DNA of 11,129 nucleotides from an uncultured Clostridia bacterium (lineage in GTDB: Bacteria; Bacillota; Clostridia; Oscillospirales; UBA644). The DNA is taken from the NCBI GenBank assembly GCA_904502105.1, contig CAJGDF010000032.1, forward strand, positions 1 to 11,129. Direction: 5' to 3'. Both the position numbers and the translations under genes were made by a program. Position 1 is the first letter of the stretch; every line of letters starts with the position of its first letter. Positions 1-7,700 of the stretch are shown one piece after another. The notes below the pieces were generated by a model. The model was not told the DNA's origin, ran no database searches, and was given only the letters and a program-made list of their open reading frames with translations.

Positions 1-196
1 ATTGGCCGAGTGAGTATCGTGCAAAAATGTCCTCAAGAAATCGTTGGGTGTCTGCCAGTGTTTTGTGAGGTTCCCAGAATTCGTAAAGAGATGTTTCCGC
101 TTTGGACAGTGCGCTGTAAAAAACAATATCCTCCGGCTTTACTTTTCTGAGAATAAGACGTTCGGTTTTTACTGTAGGAAAAGATTTTTTAAACAT
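1..196 (-). CDS. GNAT-family N-acetyltransferase (RimJ/RimL-like), N-terminal part only
   Basis: This is a partial gene: 65 codons run from an ATG at 196-194 to the left window edge, where the frame is still open. The start is supported by an AAAGGA ribosome binding site (209-204) seven bases upstream. The N-terminus carries the pattern TERLILRKVKPEDI (residues 11-24), which is the first strand and turn of RimJ/RimL-type GNAT domains (Acetyltransf_3), followed by a helix and a FWEPH segment typical of the same family. Family members transfer acetyl from acetyl-CoA to an amine, often a protein N-terminus or a small molecule. The acetyl-CoA binding loop (Q/RxxGxG/A) lies beyond the window, so activity and substrate cannot be judged. 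The gene is divergent from the small gene at 282-653. The family call is fairly sure; the substrate is unknown. Confidence 0.8.
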   Translation of the reverse strand, partial: MFKKSFPTVKTERLILRKVKPEDIVFYSALSKAETSLYEFWEPHKTLADTQRFLEDIFARYSLGQ

Positions 197-218
197 AGAT
201 CTTTCCTTTCTTTTTTAT

Positions 219-248
219 GTGTCAAAATCGGTATTCCGTAAATAATAT
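219..248 (+). promoter_or_regulatory. Candidate SigA promoter for the 123-residue hypothetical gene
   Basis: GTGTCA (219-224) and TAATAT (243-248) are 18 bases apart on the plus strand and resemble a vegetative promoter. The -10 overlaps the -10 proposed for the divergent GNAT gene. If both are real, the two polymerases compete for the same site. This is a weak, consensus-only call. Confidence 0.3.
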
Positions 249-270
249 GAATAATGAATTCTATTGAAAA
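242..270 (-). promoter_or_regulatory. Candidate SigA promoter for the GNAT gene
   Basis: Read on the minus strand, TTTTCA (270-265) and TATTAT (247-242) are separated by 17 bases. They match four of six and five of six bases of the vegetative -35 and -10 consensus. This would give a leader of about 40 bases before the ATG at 196. The region is AT-rich, so chance matches are likely, and the call rests only on consensus and spacing. Confidence 0.4.
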
Positions 271-281
271 GAGGTCATACC

Positions 282-653
282 GTGACCGACCCCCGATTTT
301 GCATATGCGAAATATTGGGCGATTATGCCCCGTTGTTTAACATCTACTCTTCGCTTTTTTACGAAAAAGCATTTTTCGATCCTGCGGAACTGTCTGCTTG
401 CGGAAAAAACGACCGTTTTGTGTTTGACGATCCGAAAACAGGCTTTCTTAACTATATCATTTCAAAGGAACGTACAGAAAAAAGGCGGATGTTAAACAAT
501 ACTGTTGCCGAGCTTTTTTCTTTTTTAAATCTTATGCTTAAAGATAAAAACTATCTCCTCTGTTCCTTTGAAAAAAATCTGATAAACAGCGCAAAAAATC
601 TTGAAAAGGAAGCGTATGACGTTTATTTAAAGTCTTTTAACGGGGATATTTGA
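282..653 (+). CDS. Hypothetical protein, 123 residues, unknown function
   Basis: I do not recognise this protein. The GTG at 282 is preferred as the start because AAAAGAGG (267-274) lies seven bases upstream as a good ribosome binding site. The TTG at 264, which opens the same frame, would place that site inside the coding region. The product begins MTDPRFCICEILGDYAPLF. It is soluble-looking, with no signal peptide or membrane segment. Its N-terminal half is rich in aromatic residues (FNIYSSLFYEKAFFDP). Its C-terminal half alternates charged and hydrophobic residues (ELFSFLNLMLKD, NLINSAKNLEKEAYDVYL) as in amphipathic helices. It stands alone between a divergent GNAT gene and a strong terminator 34 bases past its stop, so it appears monocistronic. 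That isolation, the ribosome binding site and the terminator support a real gene. Nothing indicates its role. Confidence 0.65.
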   Translation: MTDPRFCICEILGDYAPLFNIYSSLFYEKAFFDPAELSACGKNDRFVFDDPKTGFLNYIISKERTEKRRMLNNTVAELFSFLNLMLKDKNYLLCSFEKNLINSAKNLEKEAYDVYLKSFNGDI

Positions 654-687
654 TTTTAACATAAAAACAGGATTTTGTCAACACTGA

Positions 688-730
688 AGGCACACCTCGG
701 GTTTACCCGGGATGTGCCTGTCTTTTTTTA
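688..730 (+). terminator. Rho-independent terminator at a convergent gene junction
   Basis: A 15-bp stem (688-702 with 705-719) with one C/A mismatch and one G-T wobble closes on a tiny loop. It is followed by a T-run (723-729) on the plus strand. It lies 34 bases after the stop of the 123-residue gene, whose terminator it is. The T-run also supplies part of the TAA stop (730-728) of the minus-strand ThyX-like gene, so the junction has almost no spare sequence. On the minus strand the hairpin lacks a good T-run, so it may be a weak terminator for the addBA operon. Confidence 0.85.
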
Positions 731-1357
731 TTCTTCCTGCATCTTTCCGATGATCATTTCATTTGCGTACGGAAGCTCTTCTATCCATTTTGCAAGCTCA
801 CGCCATTCTTCAAGCTTGTGATTCTTTCTTAATGCATACATACCGATGAGATTTTCATAGTTTAACGTGCATGTTCTCATCTGATTGTAGCTTGAGGGAA
901 GAAACTGGATAATATCGTACCAGTAAGTCTTATCCTTAGTTTCAAGGAACAAAAGGCGGAGCTTTTCGAGGTGATCTATAACACCGTCGAGCATTCCGAG
1001 GGTTTCGGGGGTCATATGGTCGTGAGAAAAATCGTCTCTGGAAAAGGGCTTGGAGTGGATCTTATGCATCGTGCTTGTTGAGTTTGCAACGGTACCTACC
1101 TTGTATGTGTCAAACTCCTTCCACCAGTAAAGGGGTGCTGTTATATCAACGCTCACAAAGATCTGACGGAGATATTTTCTGTGGGTACTTCCTGCGTTTG
1201 CGAGACGTGTGGCAAAATCAAGATCCGCAGGTCCGAGAATGAATTTTCCGCTTTCATCATAATAGCTGTCGCTTTTTGCCCAACTGTTCATGGGGTTTCT
1301 TGCGCCGCGGATAGCATTGTCAAAATTCATGACAGATGTTCTTTCAAGCTTTATCAT
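728..1357 (-). CDS. ThyX-fold protein with altered signature motif (divergent FAD-dependent thymidylate synthase homologue)
   Basis: The 209-residue product resembles ThyX along its length. Residues 65-83 (around DITAPLYWWKEFD) match the ThyX strand and helix that lead into the RHRxxSxNxxS signature. The C-terminal half (LPSSY at 153-157, TLNYENL at 164-170, ALR at 175-177, EEWRELAKW at 183-191) follows the ThyX pattern LP...Y...T.N...L...LR...AQWEI. R177 aligns without gaps with Arg174 of Thermotoga ThyX, which acts on dUMP. The signature itself reads T84-Y85-K86 where RHR is expected and T94 where the serine is expected, and the Arg147 equivalent is I150. Canonical ThyX methylates dUMP using methylene-tetrahydrofolate and reduced FAD; with these changes I would not assume that activity. 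The ATG at 1357 has an ideal AAGGAG (1370-1365) seven bases upstream, inside addA, and starts one base after the addA stop, so translation is probably coupled. Fold homology is likely; function is unknown. Confidence 0.7.
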   Translation of the reverse strand: MIKLERTSVMNFDNAIRGARNPMNSWAKSDSYYDESGKFILGPADLDFATRLANAGSTHRKYLRQIFVSVDITAPLYWWKEFDTYKVGTVANSTSTMHKIHSKPFSRDDFSHDHMTPETLGMLDGVIDHLEKLRLLFLETKDKTYWYDIIQFLPSSYNQMRTCTLNYENLIGMYALRKNHKLEEWRELAKWIEELPYANEMIIGKMQEE

Positions 1358-1358
1358 T

Positions 1359-4300
1359 TTATTTCTCCTTATTAATGTTCAGTTTAATTGGTTTTGACAG
1401 ATAAAAAGACCAGATATACACCTCATTCACGGGCTTGTTAAAACATTTTTCCGCCGCGTAAACGTAGTATTCAAGCTGCTTTTCGTATCTGCGTATCAGT
1501 TCGTCTTCATCGGCGCGGTCGGTCTTGTAATCAAGAAGCAAAAGTCCGTCTTTTGTCTCGCACAAAAGGTCGATAGCGCCCTGAAGCAGTATGTCTTCTT
1601 TTATTTCGGGATCTGCGATAAATTCAGAGGACGGTATTCGTGCAACGAAATACTCCTCTTTTCGTATCTTTTCGGATGCTGATATCTTTTTGTAAAGCTC
1701 GCTTTTCTTGAAGGCTTCGATCTTTCTTTTGCTGTTGATGATGACCTCTGCCTGCTTTTCGCTTATAATCTTTTCATAGGCAAGACGCAGCGCCTCTTTT
1801 TCCGTCGGCTCGTTAAGGTTTGCAACCGACACAAAGGTATGTATCGCCGTTCCCGCTTCGGCTCCCGTAAGCTCTCCGCTTTCAATCATAAATTTCGGCT
1901 TTCGCATTTCCGTTTCTTCTTCGGAAGGCTCTTTTATAAGCTGCTCGCTTCTTTCGTCCGCAAGCTTGTTTTTAACAAGCTCCGTAACGCTAAGCTTCGC
2001 AGGCACACGCTGCTTTTGCGAAACGGCCGAACAGCGTCTTCTCAGCTCCTGCTCACTTATCGGTATATCCATCTCTTTTTCTTCTGTTTTAACAAAAATA
2101 CCGTCGGGCATCTCTTCTTCTGTTTCAACAAAAATTTCTTCTCTCTCTTTTGTTTCAACATCCGAAAACTCCGTTATCAGCGGTGTGCATTTCGGGTGAC
2201 ATGTCAAACAGTAAAGCAGAAGATCTTCGGGAGACTGCGCATCTATTATCTGCGACTGATAGACCTTGCCGTTTTCTCTGAATACCGATTTTTTCATCAG
2301 CTTTGCTTCTTCGTATTTTTTGCTGCATGAAACTATTATCAGATTTTCTCTCGCTCTTGTGAATGCAACGTAAAGCAGTCTCAGATTTTCAGACATCAGC
2401 TTTCTTCTCTTTTTTCGTGAAACAAGCTCGTGCATGAATGTTGTCTGCTCGTACACCATTGCAGGATCTCTCATTTTTGTTGCGATGCCTGCCGAAATAT
2501 CGAGAATAAGCGGCTTTGACAGATCTTTCGTGTTAAACTGCTGATTAAGCTGCGGAAGAATTACGATCGGAAATTCCAGACCCTTTGAAGCGTGTATCGT
2601 CATTATTTTAACGAAATTTCCCGACGGCGCGCTTTCGGGGGCTTTGATATTTCCCGATTCGGATGCATTTTCCGTGAATTTTATGAATTCGTAAAGTGTA
2701 CCGCCCTTGTTTTCTCCGAATGAACGGCAAAAGGCATAAAAGCTCATCAGCCGCTCTTTTTTCAGATATCCGAGGGGCATGCATGAAACGTAGGACGGAT
2801 ATCCGGTCGTTTCGTATATCTGCCACAAAAGTCGGTGGACGGGAAAGTTTCTTGAAAGGATCTGCATTTTTGTTAACATCTCAAGAAATTCCGCAGAGTG
2901 TCTGTTTGCTTCCGAGGATCTGACAAGCGAAGTGTAAAGCGGAGCATTTTTATCCTCAAGCTTTATTTTTGCGATCTCGTCGGCAGAAAAACCGCCGATC
3001 GGTGAAAACATTGCCGCAAAAAGCGAAAGATCGTCGTAGGGGTTGTCTATCGCCTTCATAAATGCAAAAACAGTCGATATCTCAGGAGAGTCGAGAAATG
3101 TTCCTCCTCCCGTTCCGCAGCACGGCACACCTTCTTCAAAAAATATACGCTCGTATACCGCGGCATGTGTCATCGTTCGCATTATTACCGCAAAATCGGA
3201 AAAATCCGCATTTTTTGCAGGGTTTCCAACCTTCAGCCCTTCGCTTATCAGCTGCTTTATCTTTCTCGCGGTAAATCTTGCCTGCGTTTCAACGTTTTCT
3301 TCGTCCTCTTCACCCTTCAGCAAATGTATTTCAACATCCGCACCGCTTCTTTCGGGATAATCGGCGCCATAGTAAAGAGCCTCGTTTTCACCGTATTCCA
3401 TGCCGCCCGCCCTTGCGGAAAAGAGGTTCTCAAAAACGAAATTGCAAAAATCGAGAACGCCTTTGCGGCTTCTGAAATTTTTATTTAAGTATATTACGGG
3501 GAACAGTCCCTCTTTTGCGATAAAATTATCGGGATTTGCCTGACGGAACATATAAATGCTCTGTTTTACGTCGCCAACGGCAAAGCAGTTGTTTTTTGAT
3601 ATTGATGAAAAAAAGCATTCCTGTAAGTCGTTAACGTCCTGATATTCGTCAATAAGTATCTCGTCAAACATCTCCGAAAGCTCTTTTGCATAATCTGTCT
3701 TCTCGGCGATCCCGTTTTCGTCCCTTTTAACGGTGAGCCCGAGTGCAAAATGTGCTATCGCATCAAATGAATATGCATTTTTTCGCTTCATTTCGGCGTT
3801 AACTCTTGCTATGTATTCAAGTGTTATATCTATAAGTGCAAATACGCCGCCCTTTACCTGCTCAAGGTCGTTCTTTAAAATTTCTGCCGACATAGCAAAG
3901 ATCGGTTTTTGCAGATATTCCTTCAGCTCTGCCCTGAATGTTTCAAATTTCAGGGTTGCACGTGTGTATGGCTTGCATTTGGGGCTTCTTTCAAATGAAA
4001 ATCCTGATACAAGCCTGTGAACTCCATCCCAGTCTCCTTTTTCAAGAGCCGCTTTCATGTTTTTTAACAGATCTGCTTCCGAATAAACAACACCCATGCC
4101 TTTTTCGGAAAACGGACTGTCGTCTATTATATCTTCGTATATTTCAAGGTATTCTTTAACATCCGGCAATATTTCAGCGCATGCATCCGATAGCCAGAGC
4201 TCAGGCGTCTGATAAGCTGCCTTCTGTCCTTCTGCCCAGTCTTCGGGGAAAGGTAATGCCTGCAGAAATGTGTAAAGCAGGTTTATCTGCTCAGACAACG

Positions 4301-4790
4301 CTTCGTTTTCGCCCTCGCCGCCGAAAAGTCTCAAAAGCTCGTCAAATCCGTTAGCAAAATCGGAATAACGTTCTTCCAAAAGATCTGTAAGAACCTCTGT
4401 TTTTAAAAACAGATATTCGGCTTCGTCGAGCAGACGGAAATCGGGTGAGATCCCGAGTGTTTTAAAGTTTTCTCTTACTATTTCGCAGAAAAAGCTGTCT
4501 ATCGTGCATATCTTCGCCTTGTAAAGCAAAAGCTTCTGACGGCGCAGACTTTCTTTATCTTTGAATTCCGCTCCGGGCAAGAGCTTGCCGATTCTTTCTC
4601 GCATCTCACTTGCCGCAAGGCGTGTGAAGGTGACGACAAGAAGCCTGTCAAGACTTCCTCCCGCCGCCGCATATTCAACAACTCTGTTAGTCAGCACCGC
4701 TGTTTTACCCGAACCTGCCGCCGCGCTTACAAGAAGGCTGCCATCACGTTGGAAAATCGCCTGATGCTGTTCTTTTGTCCAATTAGTCAT
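1359..4790 (-). CDS. addA: AddA: ATP-dependent helicase/nuclease subunit A
   Basis: This is the UvrD/Rep-like 3'-5' helicase plus RecB-type nuclease of the AddAB double-strand-break resection complex. The 1143 residues, slightly shorter than the roughly 1230 of Bacillus AddA, hold all expected motifs. These are the Q motif (W4-TKEQHQ), Walker A (AAAGSGKT, 23-30), motif Ia (VVTFTRLAASEM, 52-63), motif II DEYQD (381-385), motif III (GDVKQSIY, 406-413), motif IV (NKNFRS, 436-441), motif V (TIHASKGLEF, 731-740) and motif VI (LLYVAFTRAREN, 805-816). The C-terminal nuclease has H984, D1074 (GAID), D1087-Y-K1089 and Q1105-L-x-YY, so both engines look intact. The linker between them (about 830-935) is acidic and contains a short in-frame repeat. 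The ATG at 4790 overlaps the addB stop (ATGA, 4 bp) and has only a weak AGAGA site ahead of it, so its translation probably depends on addB. The assignment is firm. Confidence 0.97.
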   Translation of the reverse strand: MTNWTKEQHQAIFQRDGSLLVSAAAGSGKTAVLTNRVVEYAAAGGSLDRLLVVTFTRLAASEMRERIGKLLPGAEFKDKESLRRQKLLLYKAKICTIDSFFCEIVRENFKTLGISPDFRLLDEAEYLFLKTEVLTDLLEERYSDFANGFDELLRLFGGEGENEALSEQINLLYTFLQALPFPEDWAEGQKAAYQTPELWLSDACAEILPDVKEYLEIYEDIIDDSPFSEKGMGVVYSEADLLKNMKAALEKGDWDGVHRLVSGFSFERSPKCKPYTRATLKFETFRAELKEYLQKPIFAMSAEILKNDLEQVKGGVFALIDITLEYIARVNAEMKRKNAYSFDAIAHFALGLTVKRDENGIAEKTDYAKELSEMFDEILIDEYQDVNDLQECFFSSISKNNCFAVGDVKQSIYMFRQANPDNFIAKEGLFPVIYLNKNFRSRKGVLDFCNFVFENLFSARAGGMEYGENEALYYGADYPERSGADVEIHLLKGEEDEENVETQARFTARKIKQLISEGLKVGNPAKNADFSDFAVIMRTMTHAAVYERIFFEEGVPCCGTGGGTFLDSPEISTVFAFMKAIDNPYDDLSLFAAMFSPIGGFSADEIAKIKLEDKNAPLYTSLVRSSEANRHSAEFLEMLTKMQILSRNFPVHRLLWQIYETTGYPSYVSCMPLGYLKKERLMSFYAFCRSFGENKGGTLYEFIKFTENASESGNIKAPESAPSGNFVKIMTIHASKGLEFPIVILPQLNQQFNTKDLSKPLILDISAGIATKMRDPAMVYEQTTFMHELVSRKKRRKLMSENLRLLYVAFTRARENLIIVSCSKKYEEAKLMKKSVFRENGKVYQSQIIDAQSPEDLLLYCLTCHPKCTPLITEFSDVETKEREEIFVETEEEMPDGIFVKTEEKEMDIPISEQELRRRCSAVSQKQRVPAKLSVTELVKNKLADERSEQLIKEPSEEETEMRKPKFMIESGELTGAEAGTAIHTFVSVANLNEPTEKEALRLAYEKIISEKQAEVIINSKRKIEAFKKSELYKKISASEKIRKEEYFVARIPSSEFIADPEIKEDILLQGAIDLLCETKDGLLLLDYKTDRADEDELIRRYEKQLEYYVYAAEKCFNKPVNEVYIWSFYLSKPIKLNINKEK
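2080..2160 (-). repeat. Short in-frame direct repeat in the addA interdomain linker
   Basis: A 20-base unit occurs at 2080-2099 and again at 2116-2135 with a single mismatch. A third, shorter copy lies at 2146-2160. The offsets are 36 and 30 bases, so the reading frame is kept. At protein level the copies read VET (878-880), IFVETEEEMPDG (886-897) and IFVKTEEKEMDI (898-909), all in the acidic linker between helicase and nuclease. This looks like small tandem duplication in a length-tolerant spacer. Confidence 0.75.
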
Positions 4791-7700
4791 ATCTCTGTGT
4801 CTTCGTTTTCGATCTTATCGAAAATATTGTCAAATCCTATGTGTTCCATTCCGCGTCCGCATCCGTCGTTCATACAGAACTGATTGTAAACGCAGTAGTC
4901 ACAGCTGTCTTTTTTCTTCGTTTTAATGGGATTTTTAAACGTTTCCCCTTTAAGAAGCGTTTCAGCCATATTTGCAAGCAGTTTTTTTATGTGAACAAAC
5001 AGCTTGCCGAACTCTTCTTCTGTCACAAGCGGCTTGTTTTTTGAACTGCCTTTAACGGGGATGTACTTTCCGCCAAGGCCGTCTTCCATCGCGTTCAACA
5101 CCGCATTGTTGTCGAGAAAAATACCCGAACGCGGATGCTTTTTCCATAATTCGCTTTCGGCTTCTTCATAGCCGCCGTCTTTGCTTATGGCAACAATTTT
5201 CGGGTTTGCTCCAACGTACATACATCCTGCGGGGGCTGTCGGTCCGTATACCGCGGCTCCGTTTTCGTTCAATGCACAAAGATACATCAGCATCTGAACG
5301 TCAAGCCCGTGGTATACATATTGCAGATCAAACGTCTTACTGCCGCTTTTATAGTCAACTATTCTCAGGTATTTTCTGCCGTCTTTTTCAAAGATGTCGG
5401 CTCTGTCTGCTGTTCCCACAAGCCGTATGCTTCCGCCGCCGTTGATAGGTATAACAACAGGCTTTATTTTTCCATGATCGCTTATCTGTACCTCAAAATC
5501 AACAGGCACGAATTTTGATTGTTCAAGCTCGTCGCGGAACATTATCAGAAGCCTTGCGCTTTTCTGCACAAGACGCTTGAAGTATGCCATAAATCCCGCA
5601 GGAGGCTTTGTGTCGCCGAATGTTGAAACGATATATTCGGACGCTAATCTTTCGGTCGTTTTTTTGATGCTTTCATCATCTCCGAGCCCGTCCTTTATTG
5701 CATTTTGCAAAACGTAATGCATATAGTTACCCGTTTCAAGGGCGCCGAGTATCTGCTTGCGCTTCTTTTTCAGGCCGAGACCGTATTCGCAAAAATACGA
5801 AAAACCGCATTCGTAGTATTTCGCAACACGTGTGGCGGAAAGCTTCATATTCTTACCGAACAGCTTTTCTGCAGTGGCTGTTTCTATGCCGGTTGACTCT
5901 CCGTTTTCCAAAAAACGTTTATATTCCGTATCTTTGAGAAAGTTCTCAAGAGTTTTTGAACCGAATCTTGCATATATGTCAAATGCCGAAGCTCCGTTTT
6001 GTATTCGGTCGATTATTGAATTCATGTTTTCATCGGATAACGGGCTTTCGTATTCAAGGGTCGGGAATATTCTGAATATTTCTGTGATCGCAGATGATGG
6101 ACGAGTTTGTCCCGAGCTTGTGTTGCTGTATGATAAAAACAGCTTTTCGGTCGGGGCTGTTATTGCCTTGTATACAAGAAATTGCTCCTGGAGAAGCTTG
6201 TCCTCGTCTGTTTTTCCAAGCTCCATATCGTATTTTTCGAGAAGCATCCTGTCTTTATCGTCAAAAAGAGAAAATCCGCTGTCTGTTCTCGGAAAATTAC
6301 CGTCCGAAAGCCCAAAAACAAATGCTATCTTCGGTCTGTTCAACGGAACGGATTCTATGCCGCCTGCGGTAACCTCATTTATGGCGGTGGGGATTATGCC
6401 TATGTCGTTTTCTTCAACAACCGAGAACAAAAGCTCTCTGAATTCGTCAAGAGATACCTCATCGTCGCCTGCCGCGCTGACAAGCTCATCGAGAGCATCT
6501 ATTATTAAGTCGTATATCTGTTTTTGTTCCGCAAGAAGCGCATCTTCGCCGTATTTTAAATATGCATCTCCGACCTTTTCAAGAGCCGTCTGCAGCGATA
6601 CCGATACAAAAAATCCGAATAACGCCTCTGCTATTGTTTTAACAGTTCCGCCCTCTGCGCTTTTTCTGAATAATTCTGCTTTTTCCACAACGTATTTTCT
6701 GACGTTGTTTATCTTTTCAAGAAGCTCATCGCTTGCGGGATCTGTCGGCAGGGTAAACGGGGTTAAAAAACGGCTGTATGAAATTCTCCATTTGCTTATA
6801 TAGCTTTCAAATGCCGCAACATCGTCTGTTTCGGGTTCTGTAAGCCCCGTTTTTAAAAAGTCGAGAACGTTTTCCCTTCTGTATCCGTCGCAAACAATGG
6901 AAAATAATGCATCAATAAGCGCAGAGAGGGGCTTTATTCTCAACGGAACTCTTCTGTGTGAAAAAAGAGGTATTCCGTATTTTGCAAATGCAGGCTCAAG
7001 AACGGATGAATATGTGTCCGAGTCTCGCATTATGACAGTAAAATCATCGTACCTGTATCCAAAATCTCTCACAAGCTCCGCAATTTTTGCAGCCGCTCTG
7101 TCCGCTTCGTCTATTATATCTGTTGCTTTATAGACGGATATATTTTTCGGGGTGCCGTCAAATGTTCCGTCAAAATAAAGGTTTTTTGCAATAGCCGAAA
7201 GATCGTCCGGTCTGCCGCTTTGCTCCGAATCAAGCAGATGTACGTTAAAATCAATTCCGATCTTTGCCGCCTTGCCTTTTAATGCCGCGGCACCTTTTGA
7301 AATAACGGAAAAAAGAGAATATTTCGGCTCGTTTAACGATGATGCCGGAAGCGTTATCGAAATATTTGCCCCCGTTTTTGCAAGCGCAAGAATAACTTCT
7401 GTTTCCGATGCAAGAAATACCGAAAATTTATCGCAGATTATATTTTCGCCGTTGAAAATATCGGTTTTGAGTATTTCCTCGGCTAAAACAGAAAGATAAT
7501 CGTCCGGGTCAAACGTTCCGTCCGAAAGAAGTGCCTCGTATGCAGATGCAAACAGTGAAATGTCGTGAAGCTTGTCGTTACCTTCTATTGATGCGGTCTT
7601 TTCAAGCTCCTCGGGAGAAATACCGCTTATCTTCATTTCTGTTATTGCACCGCTTATAAGCGAAATAAACGGCAGAGATCTGCTCTTTTCGGGGTAATAT

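Noticed and set aside
220..225. Perfect TTGACA on the minus strand upstream of the GNAT gene
   Set aside because: A correctly spaced -10 would fall at 202-197, directly against the start codon, and no -10-like sequence is there.
44..241. Plus-strand 65-codon frame at the left edge
   Set aside because: It is antisense to the GNAT fragment, whose minus-strand frame has both a ribosome binding site and family motifs.
1963..1981. Perfect inverted repeat (8-bp arms, 3-base loop) inside addA
   Set aside because: It lies mid-gene and is not followed by a T-run on either strand. It is best explained as a chance palindrome in coding sequence.
1839..2330. Plus-strand open frame of 163 codons opposite addA
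   Set aside because: It is antisense to addA motif VI flank and linker, with a phenylalanine- and arginine-rich composition typical of shadows, and no ribosome binding site was evident.
5832..6803. Long plus-strand open frame (323 codons) opposite addB
   Set aside because: It lies fully antisense to well-conserved addB sequence, has serine- and leucine-rich shadow composition, and shows no family motif.
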